A stretch of 64,000 bases of DNA from Bacteroides mediterraneensis. Lineage in GTDB: Bacteria > Bacteroidota > Bacteroidia > Bacteroidales > Bacteroidaceae. The notes beneath the pieces are model-generated. The model was not told where the DNA came from. It made no database searches and worked only from the letters and a program-made list of their open reading frames with translations. Below, one piece after another: positions 43,585-52,761 of this stretch. Within the stretch, counting starts at the first letter, position 1, and every line of letters starts with the position of its first letter. Position numbers and translations under genes: made by a program. The DNA lies in the NCBI RefSeq assembly GCF_025993685.1, contig NZ_DAJPEN010000001.1, positions 1,178,001 to 1,242,000 of the forward strand, read 5' to 3'.

Positions 43585-46323
43585 ATGAAAAGAAACCTAA
43601 TTCATTTCCTGTTGATGGCTGTGATGGCTGTATGCAGTGTGTCTGCTTTCGCTCAGACTACTACAGTGAAAGGTCAGCTTGTTGACTCAGAGACGGGCGA
43701 ACCTTTGGTAGGTGCCGCCGTTATAGTGGAAGGTCTGTCACAAGGTTCAGTGACCGACATTGACGGCTACTTCAAGCAAAGTGTGGCTGCTAATTCTACA
43801 TTGGTGTTCAAGTATGTAGGTTACAAAGACCTGAAGCAGAAGATTACCCGGAAGGGCACTTCTGTAGATTTGGGCGTGATTAAAATGCAGCCGGATGCCG
43901 TGATGTTGAACGATGTCGTCGTTACTTCTTCGGTGGCCATTGCCCGTAAAACTCCGGTGGCTGTATCGACAGTGGCGCCGGTGTTCATTGAAGAGAAACT
44001 CGGGACAAAGGAGTTTCCGGAAATTCTGAAGTCCACGCCTGGAGTCTACGCCACCAAACAGGGAGGAGGTTTCGGTGATTCTCGTATCAATATGCGCGGT
44101 TTTGAGTCGGAGAACATTGCGGTGATGATAAACGGTGTGCCGATGAACGACATGGAATGGGGTGGCGTTTATTGGTCCAACTGGGCCGGACTCTCTGACG
44201 TGACCCGCAGCATGCAGACGCAGCGTGGTTTGGGAGCCTCCAAAGTGTCAGCTCCTTCAGTAGGTGGTTCTATCAATATTGTGACCAATTCGGTAGAGGC
44301 CAAAAAAGGGGGTTCCGTCTCTTATGCGATGGGAAATGACGGATACAATAAAATCATGTTCAATGTGTCGACAGGTATGAGCAAGTCGGGATGGGCCTTG
44401 ACACTGCTGGGTGCCAAGACTTGGGCTGACGGATATATTCAGGGTACGGAATATGAAGCTTACAACTGGTTCATCAACATTGCAAAGCGTATCAATGACA
44501 ATCATCAGCTGTCGTTTACGGCTTTCGGAGCTCCCCAGTGGCACAACCAGCGCAACAACAACGACGGACTGACCATCGAAGGCTGGCAGACACTTGCCAA
44601 GAAATATATGAACGGGGACAGTCCATATAAGTATAACCCTACTTATGGCTATGGCTTGAATGGGGAAAGAAAAACGTCTGCCCGCAATGCCTATCATAAA
44701 CCTCAGCTTTCATTGAACCATTTGTGGCAGATTGATGAAAAATCATCTTTGAGTACAGCGCTTTATGCTTCTATCGGTAATGGATATGGATATGCCGGAC
44801 AAGGACTGGAATCGACCGACCGGAGTAACTGGTACGGTGCTTCTTATGGTACGTTGAATACGACTTTCCGTCACGAGGATGGAACGTTTGCTTACGACGA
44901 GGTTTATAAATTGAATCAGGAAAGCGAGAACGGTTCCAAAATGGCCATGTCAAAGTCTTACAACAAACATACCTGGATTGGTTTGCTTTCTACTTATACG
45001 ACGAAATTCGGTAAGAATATCGACTTTTATGGGGGTGTAGACTTCCGTTATTATAAAGGTGTACATACCAATGAACTTTGCGACCTTTATGGAGGCGACT
45101 ATTTTGTGGACTCTTCTTCTCGCCAGAATGTGCTGGTGGCCAACAATGCCGCTGCGGCTGCCGGCAGTGCTTTCGTCAATCAGAAGCTGCAGGTAGGTGA
45201 TGTGGTTTATCGCGATTACGATGGATATACGGTGCAGGAAGGGGTCTTTGCACAGGCTGAATACAATAAGGATAAGCTGAGTGCGTTTGTGGCCGGTTCT
45301 ATTTCAAATACGGGTTACTGGCGTTACGACCGCTTCTACTATGATGCGGCTCATGCAAAATCAGAAACTGTCAATTTCCTGGGATGGACAGTGAAAGGTG
45401 GTTTGAACTACAACCTGACTGAAAATCACAACCTGTTTGCCAATGTCGGTTACATCAGCCGTGCTCCTTTCTTCTCGGGAGGCGCTTTCCTGCAGTCTAC
45501 TACAAGTAACCTGACCAACCCGGATGCGGTGAATGAGAAAGTGTTCTCGGCGGAACTGGGTTATGGCTTCCGTTCCAAATTCCTGACGGCAAACCTGAAC
45601 CTGTATCACACCAAGTGGATGAACAAGACCATGAGCCGTGGTATCGATTTGAAAAATGAGGAAGGTGTTTTTGTAGACCGTATCAGCATCAACATGAGTG
45701 GAGTCAATGCGATTCATCAGGGTGTGGAACTGGATTTCGTGGCGAAACCGTTCAACTGGCTGGATGTGCGTGGTATGTTCTCTATGGGTTTCTGGCGTTG
45801 GGACTGTGATGCCAAGGGTTATTTCTATGATTCTACCGGACAGCCTGTAAAGAGCTGGACAAACCAGGGACAGATTACACATGCTTCCGGCATTCAGGCC
45901 GAAGACCATGCTTCGATGACCATCCATCTGAATGGTACGAAAGTGGGTAACTCGGCTCAGACTACTGCGGCTCTGGGACTGGATGCCAAGATTACTAAAG
46001 ACCTGAGCGTGGGTGTGGACTGGAACTATTATGGCCGGAACTATGCGGAATGGTCGTTCAACTCCAATGATTTGGTGGCCAACGGAGAGAAGTCGTATGA
46101 CGATCCATGGAAGATGCCGGATGCAAATGTTTTCGACTTGAGCGCCAGATATCGTTTCAACATCGGAAAAATCAGTGCGACACTTTATGGTAACATCGAC
46201 AATGTATTCAATCAGGAATATATCACGGATGCCGTTGACGGTGCTTCACATACCTGGAAGGATGCCCGTGTGTTCTACGCATGGGGCCGTACTTACAGCG
46301 TGAGACTGAAACTTAATTTTTAA
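43585..46323 (+). CDS. TonB-dependent receptor with CarboxypepD_reg domain
   Basis: The protein has 912 residues: a signal peptide ending in AFAQ (about 1-24), a CarboxypepD_reg-like domain (about 27-110, GQLVDSETGEPLVGAAV and VFKYVGYKD), a plug domain (about 130-235, NDVVVTSS, INMRGFESENIAVMINGVP, GGSINIVT) and a 22-strand barrel to the C-terminal SVRLKLNF. It imports a ligand across the outer membrane using TonB energy. It is shorter than SusC proteins and lacks a SusD partner; instead a choice-of-anchor-J lipoprotein follows 21 bases later. The ligand is unknown. Confidence 0.92.
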   Translation: MKRNLIHFLLMAVMAVCSVSAFAQTTTVKGQLVDSETGEPLVGAAVIVEGLSQGSVTDIDGYFKQSVAANSTLVFKYVGYKDLKQKITRKGTSVDLGVIKMQPDAVMLNDVVVTSSVAIARKTPVAVSTVAPVFIEEKLGTKEFPEILKSTPGVYATKQGGGFGDSRINMRGFESENIAVMINGVPMNDMEWGGVYWSNWAGLSDVTRSMQTQRGLGASKVSAPSVGGSINIVTNSVEAKKGGSVSYAMGNDGYNKIMFNVSTGMSKSGWALTLLGAKTWADGYIQGTEYEAYNWFINIAKRINDNHQLSFTAFGAPQWHNQRNNNDGLTIEGWQTLAKKYMNGDSPYKYNPTYGYGLNGERKTSARNAYHKPQLSLNHLWQIDEKSSLSTALYASIGNGYGYAGQGLESTDRSNWYGASYGTLNTTFRHEDGTFAYDEVYKLNQESENGSKMAMSKSYNKHTWIGLLSTYTTKFGKNIDFYGGVDFRYYKGVHTNELCDLYGGDYFVDSSSRQNVLVANNAAAAAGSAFVNQKLQVGDVVYRDYDGYTVQEGVFAQAEYNKDKLSAFVAGSISNTGYWRYDRFYYDAAHAKSETVNFLGWTVKGGLNYNLTENHNLFANVGYISRAPFFSGGAFLQSTTSNLTNPDAVNEKVFSAELGYGFRSKFLTANLNLYHTKWMNKTMSRGIDLKNEEGVFVDRISINMSGVNAIHQGVELDFVAKPFNWLDVRGMFSMGFWRWDCDAKGYFYDSTGQPVKSWTNQGQITHASGIQAEDHASMTIHLNGTKVGNSAQTTAALGLDAKITKDLSVGVDWNYYGRNYAEWSFNSNDLVANGEKSYDDPWKMPDANVFDLSARYRFNIGKISATLYGNIDNVFNQEYITDAVDGASHTWKDARVFYAWGRTYSVRLKLNF

Positions 46324-46344
46324 TCTCTAAAGTTGGTGGAATTT

Positions 46345-48234
46345 ATGAAAAGAAACTATATAATCCCCGCAATGGCATCGTTGCTTATGTTAGGGGCCTG
46401 CGATTATAATGAAGATAACTTTGAGGGACTGGACGAAATGACCCGCCCTACCAATGTCTTTAAGAAAGACTATACTCTGACGGATGCAGATTATGCAACA
46501 ATTGCCAACAACAGTACCAACAAGGCGCTTGCCGAAGCTGCCGGCCTTGCCGGTGAGCTGTCGGCACTGAAGACCTCACTGACCTTTACAGATGAATTGC
46601 CGGGCACGGAATATATTCCTGCTTTTCTGGCAGCTACCTGGTATACGGGGGATGACGGTTCTGCAATCAAGGTTACTTATAACCAGCGGAGGGCATCTAC
46701 TGCTACGGAGAAGGCGCTTAATGCAGCCTCTATCTATAGTGTCAGCAATGAGGACTATGAAACGGCATGGGGTGGTGCCAAGAATTCGTTCTTCACTCCT
46801 GCGGAAAGTGCTTCCAAGCATGTACCGGATATCTTGAAAGCAAATTATCCGGCTGCTGCGGAAGGAGACATGGTACTGGTGGACTACAATTATTCGGAAC
46901 AGGAACCGAGCGGGGACGCTCCGGCTCTGAGCGAGGGATTCGACGGACAGACGAACGGTGAGAATGTGGCCATTGACGGATGGCATAATGTGACAACCGT
47001 AGGTACGTATGCCTGGCAGGCTAAATCGTACAGTGGCAATCTCTACATACAGCAGAGTGCCTTTAAGCATGACGGTGAGTTGGAGTCTTACATGATTACG
47101 CCGGCTGTGGCCATCGAATCGGGGATGAGACTTACTTTTGATGCTTGTTATGGAAATTATAAGGCAGAGGGTGGCCGTCTGTCAGTGCTCTACAGTGAGA
47201 ATCTGAAAGATTTTACAAAAGAAGCCATTGCTGCCGCTACGTGGACAGACATCACGTCTGCCGTGAACATACCGGTTCCCGATGGAACTTATGGTACATT
47301 GGCTAATGTATGTGACTATGATCTTTCTACCTTGGCCGGCAAGAAAGTTTGTTTTGCATTCCGTTACAACGGCAATTCAAAGAATGCTACGACTACTGTG
47401 CAACTTGACAATGTGGTAGTGAAAAAGGCGGCAGGTACCAGCGATTTGAAATCGACTCAAGTGAGTGACCTCTTCCAGTTCAATGGAACCGACTGGAAAC
47501 TGTTTACCGGCGCTCTTTCTTTGGATGCGGCAGACTATAAGGCTATGGGAAGCAACTATGGAAACTTGGACAGCTCCATGGCTCCCGACAATTATTTGCC
47601 TGTTTACCTGTCACAACGCTATCCTTATGCACAGGAAGAAGATCAGTATACGGTGGCCTACAAGTACTATGACGGAAAGAGTAACAGTGTGAAATGTGCT
47701 ACTTATATGATGCAGGCTGGCAAATGGGCCGCTACTACAGTGCAGGTACTCACTAATCAGTTTGTGCTGACAAATGGCAAGTGGAACTATGACCCCAGCA
47801 CGGTAATCGATTTGCCGGTAGAGAAGGGAAATGCAGAAGTCTCTGCTTTCTATCAGGCAATCACAGATTGGGTAAAGGAAAATTATCCTAAATATGTCAC
47901 AGGGTATGGCAACAATGATTATTATTATGGTGGCTCAGCTTATCAGAATAATTTTGACTTCCGTGTGAGTGCATGGAAAGGCCAGGGTACTTACAATGAC
48001 ATGAGTGATGCAGACATTGAGAAACTGATGTGGGAGCGTCTGCCGGAAGCTTTCCCGCATGCGTTGGAAGCACTTTACGGTTCTGTCACTCCGGTGGACG
48101 GCATCGACGTGATTTATACGATTAATTTTGGAATTTACGATGGTAGTGCTACGGTAACCTGGACGATTCAGTACAAGGTGATAGCTGCCGGTAAATTTGA
48201 ATATGTGGCCGAATCCTTGAAGAAAGTGGAATGA
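46345..48234 (+). CDS. Choice-of-anchor-J lipoprotein, TonB receptor partner
   Basis: The protein has 629 residues. A lipobox MLGAC puts lipidated Cys at about 19. Residues about 190-345 look like a choice-of-anchor-J (DUF5017-like) beta-sandwich: SEGFDGQTNGENVAIDGW, LESYMITPAVAIESGMRL, CFAFRYNGNSKNATTTVQLD. The rest is unrecognised. It follows the receptor in the same operon, so it likely forms an outer-membrane ligand-binding or cap protein, playing the role SusD has in other systems. I start at ATG 46345; an in-frame TTG at 46333 is unlikely. A strong terminator follows. Confidence 0.75.
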   Translation: MKRNYIIPAMASLLMLGACDYNEDNFEGLDEMTRPTNVFKKDYTLTDADYATIANNSTNKALAEAAGLAGELSALKTSLTFTDELPGTEYIPAFLAATWYTGDDGSAIKVTYNQRRASTATEKALNAASIYSVSNEDYETAWGGAKNSFFTPAESASKHVPDILKANYPAAAEGDMVLVDYNYSEQEPSGDAPALSEGFDGQTNGENVAIDGWHNVTTVGTYAWQAKSYSGNLYIQQSAFKHDGELESYMITPAVAIESGMRLTFDACYGNYKAEGGRLSVLYSENLKDFTKEAIAAATWTDITSAVNIPVPDGTYGTLANVCDYDLSTLAGKKVCFAFRYNGNSKNATTTVQLDNVVVKKAAGTSDLKSTQVSDLFQFNGTDWKLFTGALSLDAADYKAMGSNYGNLDSSMAPDNYLPVYLSQRYPYAQEEDQYTVAYKYYDGKSNSVKCATYMMQAGKWAATTVQVLTNQFVLTNGKWNYDPSTVIDLPVEKGNAEVSAFYQAITDWVKENYPKYVTGYGNNDYYYGGSAYQNNFDFRVSAWKGQGTYNDMSDADIEKLMWERLPEAFPHALEALYGSVTPVDGIDVIYTINFGIYDGSATVTWTIQYKVIAAGKFEYVAESLKKVE

Positions 48235-48258
48235 CCTTTTTGAAGTGATAAATGATGA

Positions 48259-48304
48259 GGGGCTGTCTCAGTTCAATAGAATTGTAATTGAGACAGCCCC
48301 TGTT
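48259..48304 (+). terminator. Terminator of the TonB receptor operon
   Basis: Perfect 12-bp stem GGGGCTGTCTCA (48259-48270) and TGAGACAGCCCC (48289-48300), extended inward by further pairs and followed by TGTTTT. Confidence 0.85.
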
Positions 48305-48348
48305 TTATATGGAGCCAAGTCTTTTTTTTGTTGCCATTTTACAGATTT

Positions 48349-48687
48349 CTATCTATTCAGAATAAGTGAAAGCGGATAGATGTATTTGTTGTATGCTTTC
48401 AGTTTCTTCATATCCACCCGGTTGTCCGAATACGGGTTGCTCTTCTCGTCATGGAAGAAGATGTCTGTTATGTTTTTCTTTCGGACAATACGTTCCCCGC
48501 ACAGTGGAATATCCTCCACGTCAAAATCCTCCAGCGGAAGTGTCTCCAATCTGCCTGGAAGATGGTTGCCAAGCTCGTTCATGTTGTAGTTGAAAAGAGC
48601 AAAGCCCTTGTGTTTGAAGTCAAGACGTATGCTATACGGACGCCCTGTCAGAAAGGCATCCGCTGCTTTTGCCATATAATTTTCCAT
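48349..48687 (-). CDS. Conserved hypothetical protein
   Basis: This 112-residue protein is unrecognised. It has no signal peptide or membrane helix and is probably cytoplasmic, with mixed alpha/beta content (PYSIRLDFKHKGFALFNYN, LEDFDVEDIPLCGERIVRKK) and a lysine-rich C-terminus. Its own promoter is clear at 48711-48741. Confidence 0.6.
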   Translation of the reverse strand: MENYMAKAADAFLTGRPYSIRLDFKHKGFALFNYNMNELGNHLPGRLETLPLEDFDVEDIPLCGERIVRKKNITDIFFHDEKSNPYSDNRVDMKKLKAYNKYIYPLSLILNR

Positions 48688-48710
48688 GATTGTTTGATGT
48701 AGAAGTCATG

Positions 48711-48741
48711 CAAAATTAAGGCTTTCGGAAAGCAGAAACAA
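48711..48741 (-). promoter_or_regulatory. Promoter of the 48349-48687 gene
   Basis: On the minus strand, TTG (48741-48739) and TAATTTTG (48718-48711) are separated by 20 bases. Confidence 0.65.
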
Positions 48742-48861
48742 ATTTGATTGAATGACATTTTATATACCCTGAATTCCACATAATAAACTCAGATTGTTTT
48801 TCCGGATTTGAATAAAATGCCAATACCGTCAAGCTTCACTACAAATGCCTGCTCAAGTTCA

Positions 48862-50136
48862 TTACTGATTATTAGTACCAATCATTTTTAAGGCAAACTC
48901 CAATACCGTATCACGGTTTTTCATAAAATCATTTACTTTCTGACAAACTTCATAATGAGGCATGATACTTTTTCCCTCCATCGGGAATCCGTGTGGTGAC
49001 AAAGATGCCTCTTTTGTCGGTAAACGAAAATAAATTCCATTCGTAGTATGGAATGTACGCGGACGATTTCCCGTATCCCCACCAGTCCCTTCACCGATAA
49101 TTGTCACATCACCACTTTCTTTTAAATCCAATGTGAAACTTTCAGCGGCAGAAAAGGTATATGTACTGGTCAGAAGGAATAATTTACCCTTATATGAATC
49201 TTTCCGAGGAGTTATTTCCCAATCCGGCGATACGCAATGTGGCTGTGGCTTATGGATGAGGTACTCGCATATTTTTTTACCGTTTCCACTGTTTCCTCCT
49301 CCATTCTCACGGACATCCACTATCAAATCTGGAAAGTCTTTTATCTGTTGATAAGCCCTGTCAAATTCATCAACAACCGGATTCATCATAGACAATATGC
49401 GAATATATCCAATGCTATCCTGTAATACCGTCCATTCCACAGTAGGGTTTTGTTTTTCATGAAAGGCAGATGCTTTTTTCAGATTGAGCGTCAGGCTCAC
49501 CGTATCTTGATTTCGAATTACCTGATAGGTTGCTGTAGTATCGCTCCAAGAACGAAATATCTTACGGGCGGTCATCAATCTTCGGCATTTTTCGGTAGAA
49601 GCAGGAGTATATTTTTCATTCGTGGCAATCCATTCTGCAACCGGAGTTTTATTTATACTCACAATTTCATCTTTATCTTGGAATCCATTCTCACACATAT
49701 ATGAATTAGGATTATCAATAAAAACTCTTCCTTCAATATACGATGGAGCATAATTGGCCGTATAATCGTTTAGATAAACGGATGCATGCCCTGCCTTAAG
49801 TGCTGCAAAATATTCTTTCAATAACTTGCCAAAATCAACAGGTGTGTTTGCCTCTTTTTCTATTCGTCGTAAATACTCTTCATGCAAACTATCCATGTGC
49901 AAATGCTTGGAAGGATACAATGAGTACTCGTCCAGGGTAATTTGATAGATTTCTTCAAATTCCGCTTTAAAATCCTCTTTCCCAATACATAGTTCATCGG
50001 CATAATAAGAGACTACTTTTACATCCCGATTATAGAAATACTTTGCATAAATGACCAATCCGATAAATCCCAATATCAAAAGAATCAAAAGGGATAAAGC
50101 AACTTTCACTGCAATTCTAATATTCTTCTTCTTCAT
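48862..50136 (-). CDS. S41 family peptidase
   Basis: The protein has 424 residues. One N-terminal transmembrane helix (about 8-31, VALSLLILLILGFIGLVIYA) anchors it with the rest in the periplasm. The S41 C-terminal-processing-peptidase core has FPDLIVDVRENGGGNSGNG and the catalytic Ser at about 329 in TFSAAESFTLDL. A short PDZ-like region comes before it. It is AT-rich compared with the neighbouring housekeeping genes. The substrate is unknown. A DUF6624 gene lies upstream, separated by about 150 bp. Confidence 0.85.
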   Translation of the reverse strand: MKKKNIRIAVKVALSLLILLILGFIGLVIYAKYFYNRDVKVVSYYADELCIGKEDFKAEFEEIYQITLDEYSLYPSKHLHMDSLHEEYLRRIEKEANTPVDFGKLLKEYFAALKAGHASVYLNDYTANYAPSYIEGRVFIDNPNSYMCENGFQDKDEIVSINKTPVAEWIATNEKYTPASTEKCRRLMTARKIFRSWSDTTATYQVIRNQDTVSLTLNLKKASAFHEKQNPTVEWTVLQDSIGYIRILSMMNPVVDEFDRAYQQIKDFPDLIVDVRENGGGNSGNGKKICEYLIHKPQPHCVSPDWEITPRKDSYKGKLFLLTSTYTFSAAESFTLDLKESGDVTIIGEGTGGDTGNRPRTFHTTNGIYFRLPTKEASLSPHGFPMEGKSIMPHYEVCQKVNDFMKNRDTVLEFALKMIGTNNQ

Positions 50137-50285
50137 TGTATGATGTTTATTAGTTTTCTACTGTAAAGTTACATACTTCGCGAGACTTTTTCACTACCCT
50201 GCAGGATAGTTCTGAACTCCGTCAGCACAGAACGCCTCACTGAGGCCGTGGGCTTCGCTGCCGATTTGAGGCTGATTTCGGAATA

Positions 50286-51071
50286 CTAATGAGAATCTTT
50301 CTTCCGCTTGAACGATTGAAACCATGAATTAAAAATTGATTCATGTAGTTTTATATTGTTTTTGTAAAACTCTTTGCTCCAACCGTTTTTAAGTCCGCAA
50401 TCTTTCATATATTCACTCAAAGGCTCAAGCCCTATTTCCTTTCTGAGTGAATCGACCTTATCAATATCTTGTAGAGGGACCAGATAATCAACTCCATTCC
50501 TGGTTATTCTCTGCGTCCCATAAATTTGTTTTTGTCCTTGATTCATAAGGCACCTGTCCGTCAGAAAAGCATATTGCCAACCTTTAGCCGTACCCTTTTG
50601 GACAGCTTCTTTCAGTATAGGTAGATACTTATTCTGGATTAAAGAATCTTGGGAATGTTGAATACAAAGGAACAGAGCCTCGTTTGCCTCATAGCCAATC
50701 TCATCGGGAGAAAGCCAACCGTATTGGTCAATGATTTCAGTAACTCTGACAGCATTTCTCCGGTCTATGCCGTCCATTATCCTTCTTATTTTATCCACAT
50801 TCCGTTTCTTCTTCGAAGCATCAATCAATAACAGCCTTATACTTTGATCTTCGATTCTCATCTCTTCTAATTCCTTACCGATAGAATATAATTCTGCATC
50901 ATACTCTTTTTCATAAGCATCAAGAATTCTGATGTAGGTCTTATTAAACGACATAGTATCTTGCTTATCCAGATAATAATGGCAGCTATCCACGATACTT
51001 AAAAAATTTTGTGCTGCTGATGTATTACAGAACAAAAAAAACAAACAGATATAAAACAAATTCTTTAACAT
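50286..51071 (-). CDS. DUF6624 domain protein
   Basis: The protein has 261 residues with a signal peptide (MLKNLFYICLFFLFCNTSAAQ). The DUF6624 signature is clear: YEANEALFLCIQHSQ, YLPILKEAVQKG, YAFLTDRCLMNQGQKQIYGTQ. The function is unknown, possibly an extracytoplasmic binding role. Its start lies 22 bases after the stop of the TPR gene, and that gap contains a motif also seen at the end of the tetR gene. Confidence 0.8.
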   Translation of the reverse strand: MLKNLFYICLFFLFCNTSAAQNFLSIVDSCHYYLDKQDTMSFNKTYIRILDAYEKEYDAELYSIGKELEEMRIEDQSIRLLLIDASKKKRNVDKIRRIMDGIDRRNAVRVTEIIDQYGWLSPDEIGYEANEALFLCIQHSQDSLIQNKYLPILKEAVQKGTAKGWQYAFLTDRCLMNQGQKQIYGTQRITRNGVDYLVPLQDIDKVDSLRKEIGLEPLSEYMKDCGLKNGWSKEFYKNNIKLHESIFNSWFQSFKRKKDSH

Positions 51072-51079
51072 AATGGTGT

Positions 51080-51099
51080 ATCATTAGTGTCCGCTAAAA
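51080..51099. repeat. Mobile-element-end-like motif, second copy at 38679
   Basis: ATCATTAGTGTCCGCTAAAA matches ATCATTAGTGTCtCGCTAAAA at 38679-38699 except for one inserted T. The stop codon of the TPR gene (51094-51096) lies inside this motif. I do not recognise the element, but the pattern resembles a terminal repeat left by an insertion sequence. Confidence 0.45.
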
Positions 51100-52110
51100 A
51101 ATCATAGGAGTTTTTTGAAATATTAATTCACTCTGATAACGCTCAAGCATAGCAGAAAACTCTTTATATGAATGTAGTGCTTCTTTATACTTGCCTTGCT
51201 CATCCAAAATATTAAATTTCACCGAAGCATATTTTAATGAATTCATGGTGAACGCAGCAGGACTTATTCCCGCAAGAATATTCATTGCTTTATCATACTC
51301 TCCAATTTTTGAATATCCTTGGGCAATATTCATGGCATCATCATTCGTTAGTTCTATATCCTTATATTCAGTTAAGAGCTCTTTTATCTCTTTGGGCGAA
51401 CCAAAATTTATTGTATAAGACAGGTAGGAGGAGAACAGATAAGCCTCACCGTTTGGATGCTTCTTTACTAAAGACTGGCAAATGGATAGGAGACTATCAG
51501 CTGCTGATTTGTCATTCAGTATGATGTAACCATCAAGTGCATTCGTATAACTCTTGATTTCAAAGATATCTTTGCCAATGACTCCGTATAACTTTGCTGC
51601 CTCCAGATTATTCCGAATAAATTCATTTGTTTTATACTGTTTAAAATACAACGTACCCTGTGCAACAAAAGTATGAGCAAGTACCAATGAATCCGTTACT
51701 TTTTGTCTCAATTCTATAGCATTCAAGAAAGATTGCATGGCAGAATCATCGTCACCCTGATTCTGATATATTCTGCCTTGATAATAATATGTCCGAAGTT
51801 TTTCGTCAGGAGAACCTTTTTTGAGATAATGATCAATAGCCGGTTGAAGGACATCGAAAGTCGTTGTATCAATATAGTTCTTGTCCAATGCCATGGATTT
51901 AAGTAATGCATACCTTGCCGCTATCTCTTTACTTTTCCTGTTTGTAACCGGAATGTTTTTCAATAGGGTAAGGGCAGAATCAGGCTTGGTATTCATAAGA
52001 TTCTCGGCCATATCCATCTGCTCCAATATTGGAGTATTTCTGTCACAAGCGGCAAATACCACAATAGTCATCAGCAAAAGGATGATATTTTGAAATTTAT
52101 GTATGCACAT
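51094..52110 (-). CDS. TPR lipoprotein, probably truncated at the C-terminus
   Basis: The protein has 338 residues. A lipobox ends in VVFAAC (Cys about 22). Tetratricopeptide-like helical repeats run from about 25 to 325 (DEKLRTYYYQGRIYQNQG, AHTFVAQGTLYFKQ, NIAQGYSKIGEYDKAMNIL). Related Bacteroides proteins are often longer, with a membrane helix and coiled coil after the repeats (family knowledge). Here the frame ends with TPMIF encoded next to or inside an insertion-sequence-like motif, which suggests truncation. A -7 element lies at 52241-52234. Confidence 0.75.
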   Translation of the reverse strand: MCIHKFQNIILLLMTIVVFAACDRNTPILEQMDMAENLMNTKPDSALTLLKNIPVTNRKSKEIAARYALLKSMALDKNYIDTTTFDVLQPAIDHYLKKGSPDEKLRTYYYQGRIYQNQGDDDSAMQSFLNAIELRQKVTDSLVLAHTFVAQGTLYFKQYKTNEFIRNNLEAAKLYGVIGKDIFEIKSYTNALDGYIILNDKSAADSLLSICQSLVKKHPNGEAYLFSSYLSYTINFGSPKEIKELLTEYKDIELTNDDAMNIAQGYSKIGEYDKAMNILAGISPAAFTMNSLKYASVKFNILDEQGKYKEALHSYKEFSAMLERYQSELIFQKTPMIF

Positions 52111-52233
52111 TATTCGTTCGATATTAAATATCTGTTATTTTTAATCCATAATTAAGATAGTAGTAATAAGTTACGAATTAATTATCAGCTACTTTATTTT
52201 CTGTGTGTTGCGTAACCTTCAAACTCTTGTATG

Positions 52234-52241
52234 CAAAAGTA
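52234..52241 (-). promoter_or_regulatory. TPR gene promoter -7 element
   Basis: Minus-strand TACTTTTG (TAnnTTTG) lies 124 bases upstream of the TPR gene start, giving a leader of about 115 nt. No clear -33 TTG. Confidence 0.45.
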
Positions 52242-52294
52242 CGAATTGTTTCGTCTTTGTTTACCTGATTCTTTTCTTTTTTTAATTTAGCTCC

Positions 52295-52479
52295 GTTACA
52301 GTGGGTGTAATGACTTCCCTCTGCAAAGGAATAATTAATAATTGGGTTACAAGCAGACATTTGAACGTCAATGAGCGACAAATCAAGGACTTACATCGAA
52401 AATCGTTACAGAAGATTTTCCCGATTTTCCTGTAACGATTTTGTAACGGAACTTTGTCTGAAGTGGGCATTTGAATGTC
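52295..52479. repeat. GTTACA repeats and paired dyads beside tRNA-Ser
   Basis: GTTACA occurs at 52295, 52346 and 52405, and inverted (TGTAAC) at 52431 and 52442. AAAATCGTTACAG (52399-52411) and its complement (52430-52442) form a perfect 13-bp hairpin. A near-palindrome GACATTTGAACGTC at 52356-52369 recurs as GGCATTTGAATGTC at 52466-52479, 110 bp apart. No gene is visible. Together with the nearby tRNA-Ser this could be an attachment-site scar of an integrative element, but no integrase is present. Confidence 0.45.
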
Positions 52480-52508
52480 TTTCGGTTGTCCACCGGATAA
52501 ATAGAAAA

Positions 52509-52540
52509 AAGTCCCGTAAAACGTTGATTTTACGGGACTT
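52509..52540 (-). terminator. Terminator of tRNA-Ser
   Basis: Perfect 13-bp stem AAGTCCCGTAAAA (52509-52521) and its complement (52528-52540) with a 6-nt loop. The A-run at 52505-52510 gives a U-tract on the minus transcript. Confidence 0.85.
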
Positions 52541-52575
52541 GTCTTAAATTGTCTACCTGATGTCTTAGGTTTCAG

Positions 52576-52660
52576 CGGAGAGACAGGGATTCGAACCCCG
52601 GGTACCTCGCAGTACAACGGTTTTCAAGACCGCCGCAATCGACCACTCTGCCACCTCTCC
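52576..52660 (-). tRNA. tRNA-Ser (TGA)
   Basis: An 85-nt class II cloverleaf on the minus strand. The 5' end GGAGAGG pairs with the 3' CTCTCC, the anticodon loop CTTGAAA carries TGA, a long variable arm follows, and the T arm contains GGTTCGAATCC. The discriminator is G; CCA is not encoded. It has its own promoter (52701-52730) and terminator. Confidence 0.95.
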
Positions 52661-52700
52661 AAAACTCTTTTTAGGAGTACCTCGTTTTTCGAAGGCGGTG

Positions 52701-52730
52701 CAAAGGTACGTAAAGAATTTTGTTTTCCAA
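52701..52730 (-). promoter_or_regulatory. tRNA-Ser promoter
   Basis: On the minus strand, TTG (52730-52728) and TACCTTTG (52708-52701) are separated by 19 bases, 41 bases before the tRNA. Confidence 0.75.
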
Positions 52731-52761
52731 ATTTTTGGGGCGAAAAAATCGGCCTGAACCC

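Noticed and set aside
50137..50285. A gene or repeat array in this gap
   Set aside because: No open frame, no regular period and no strong hairpin were found.
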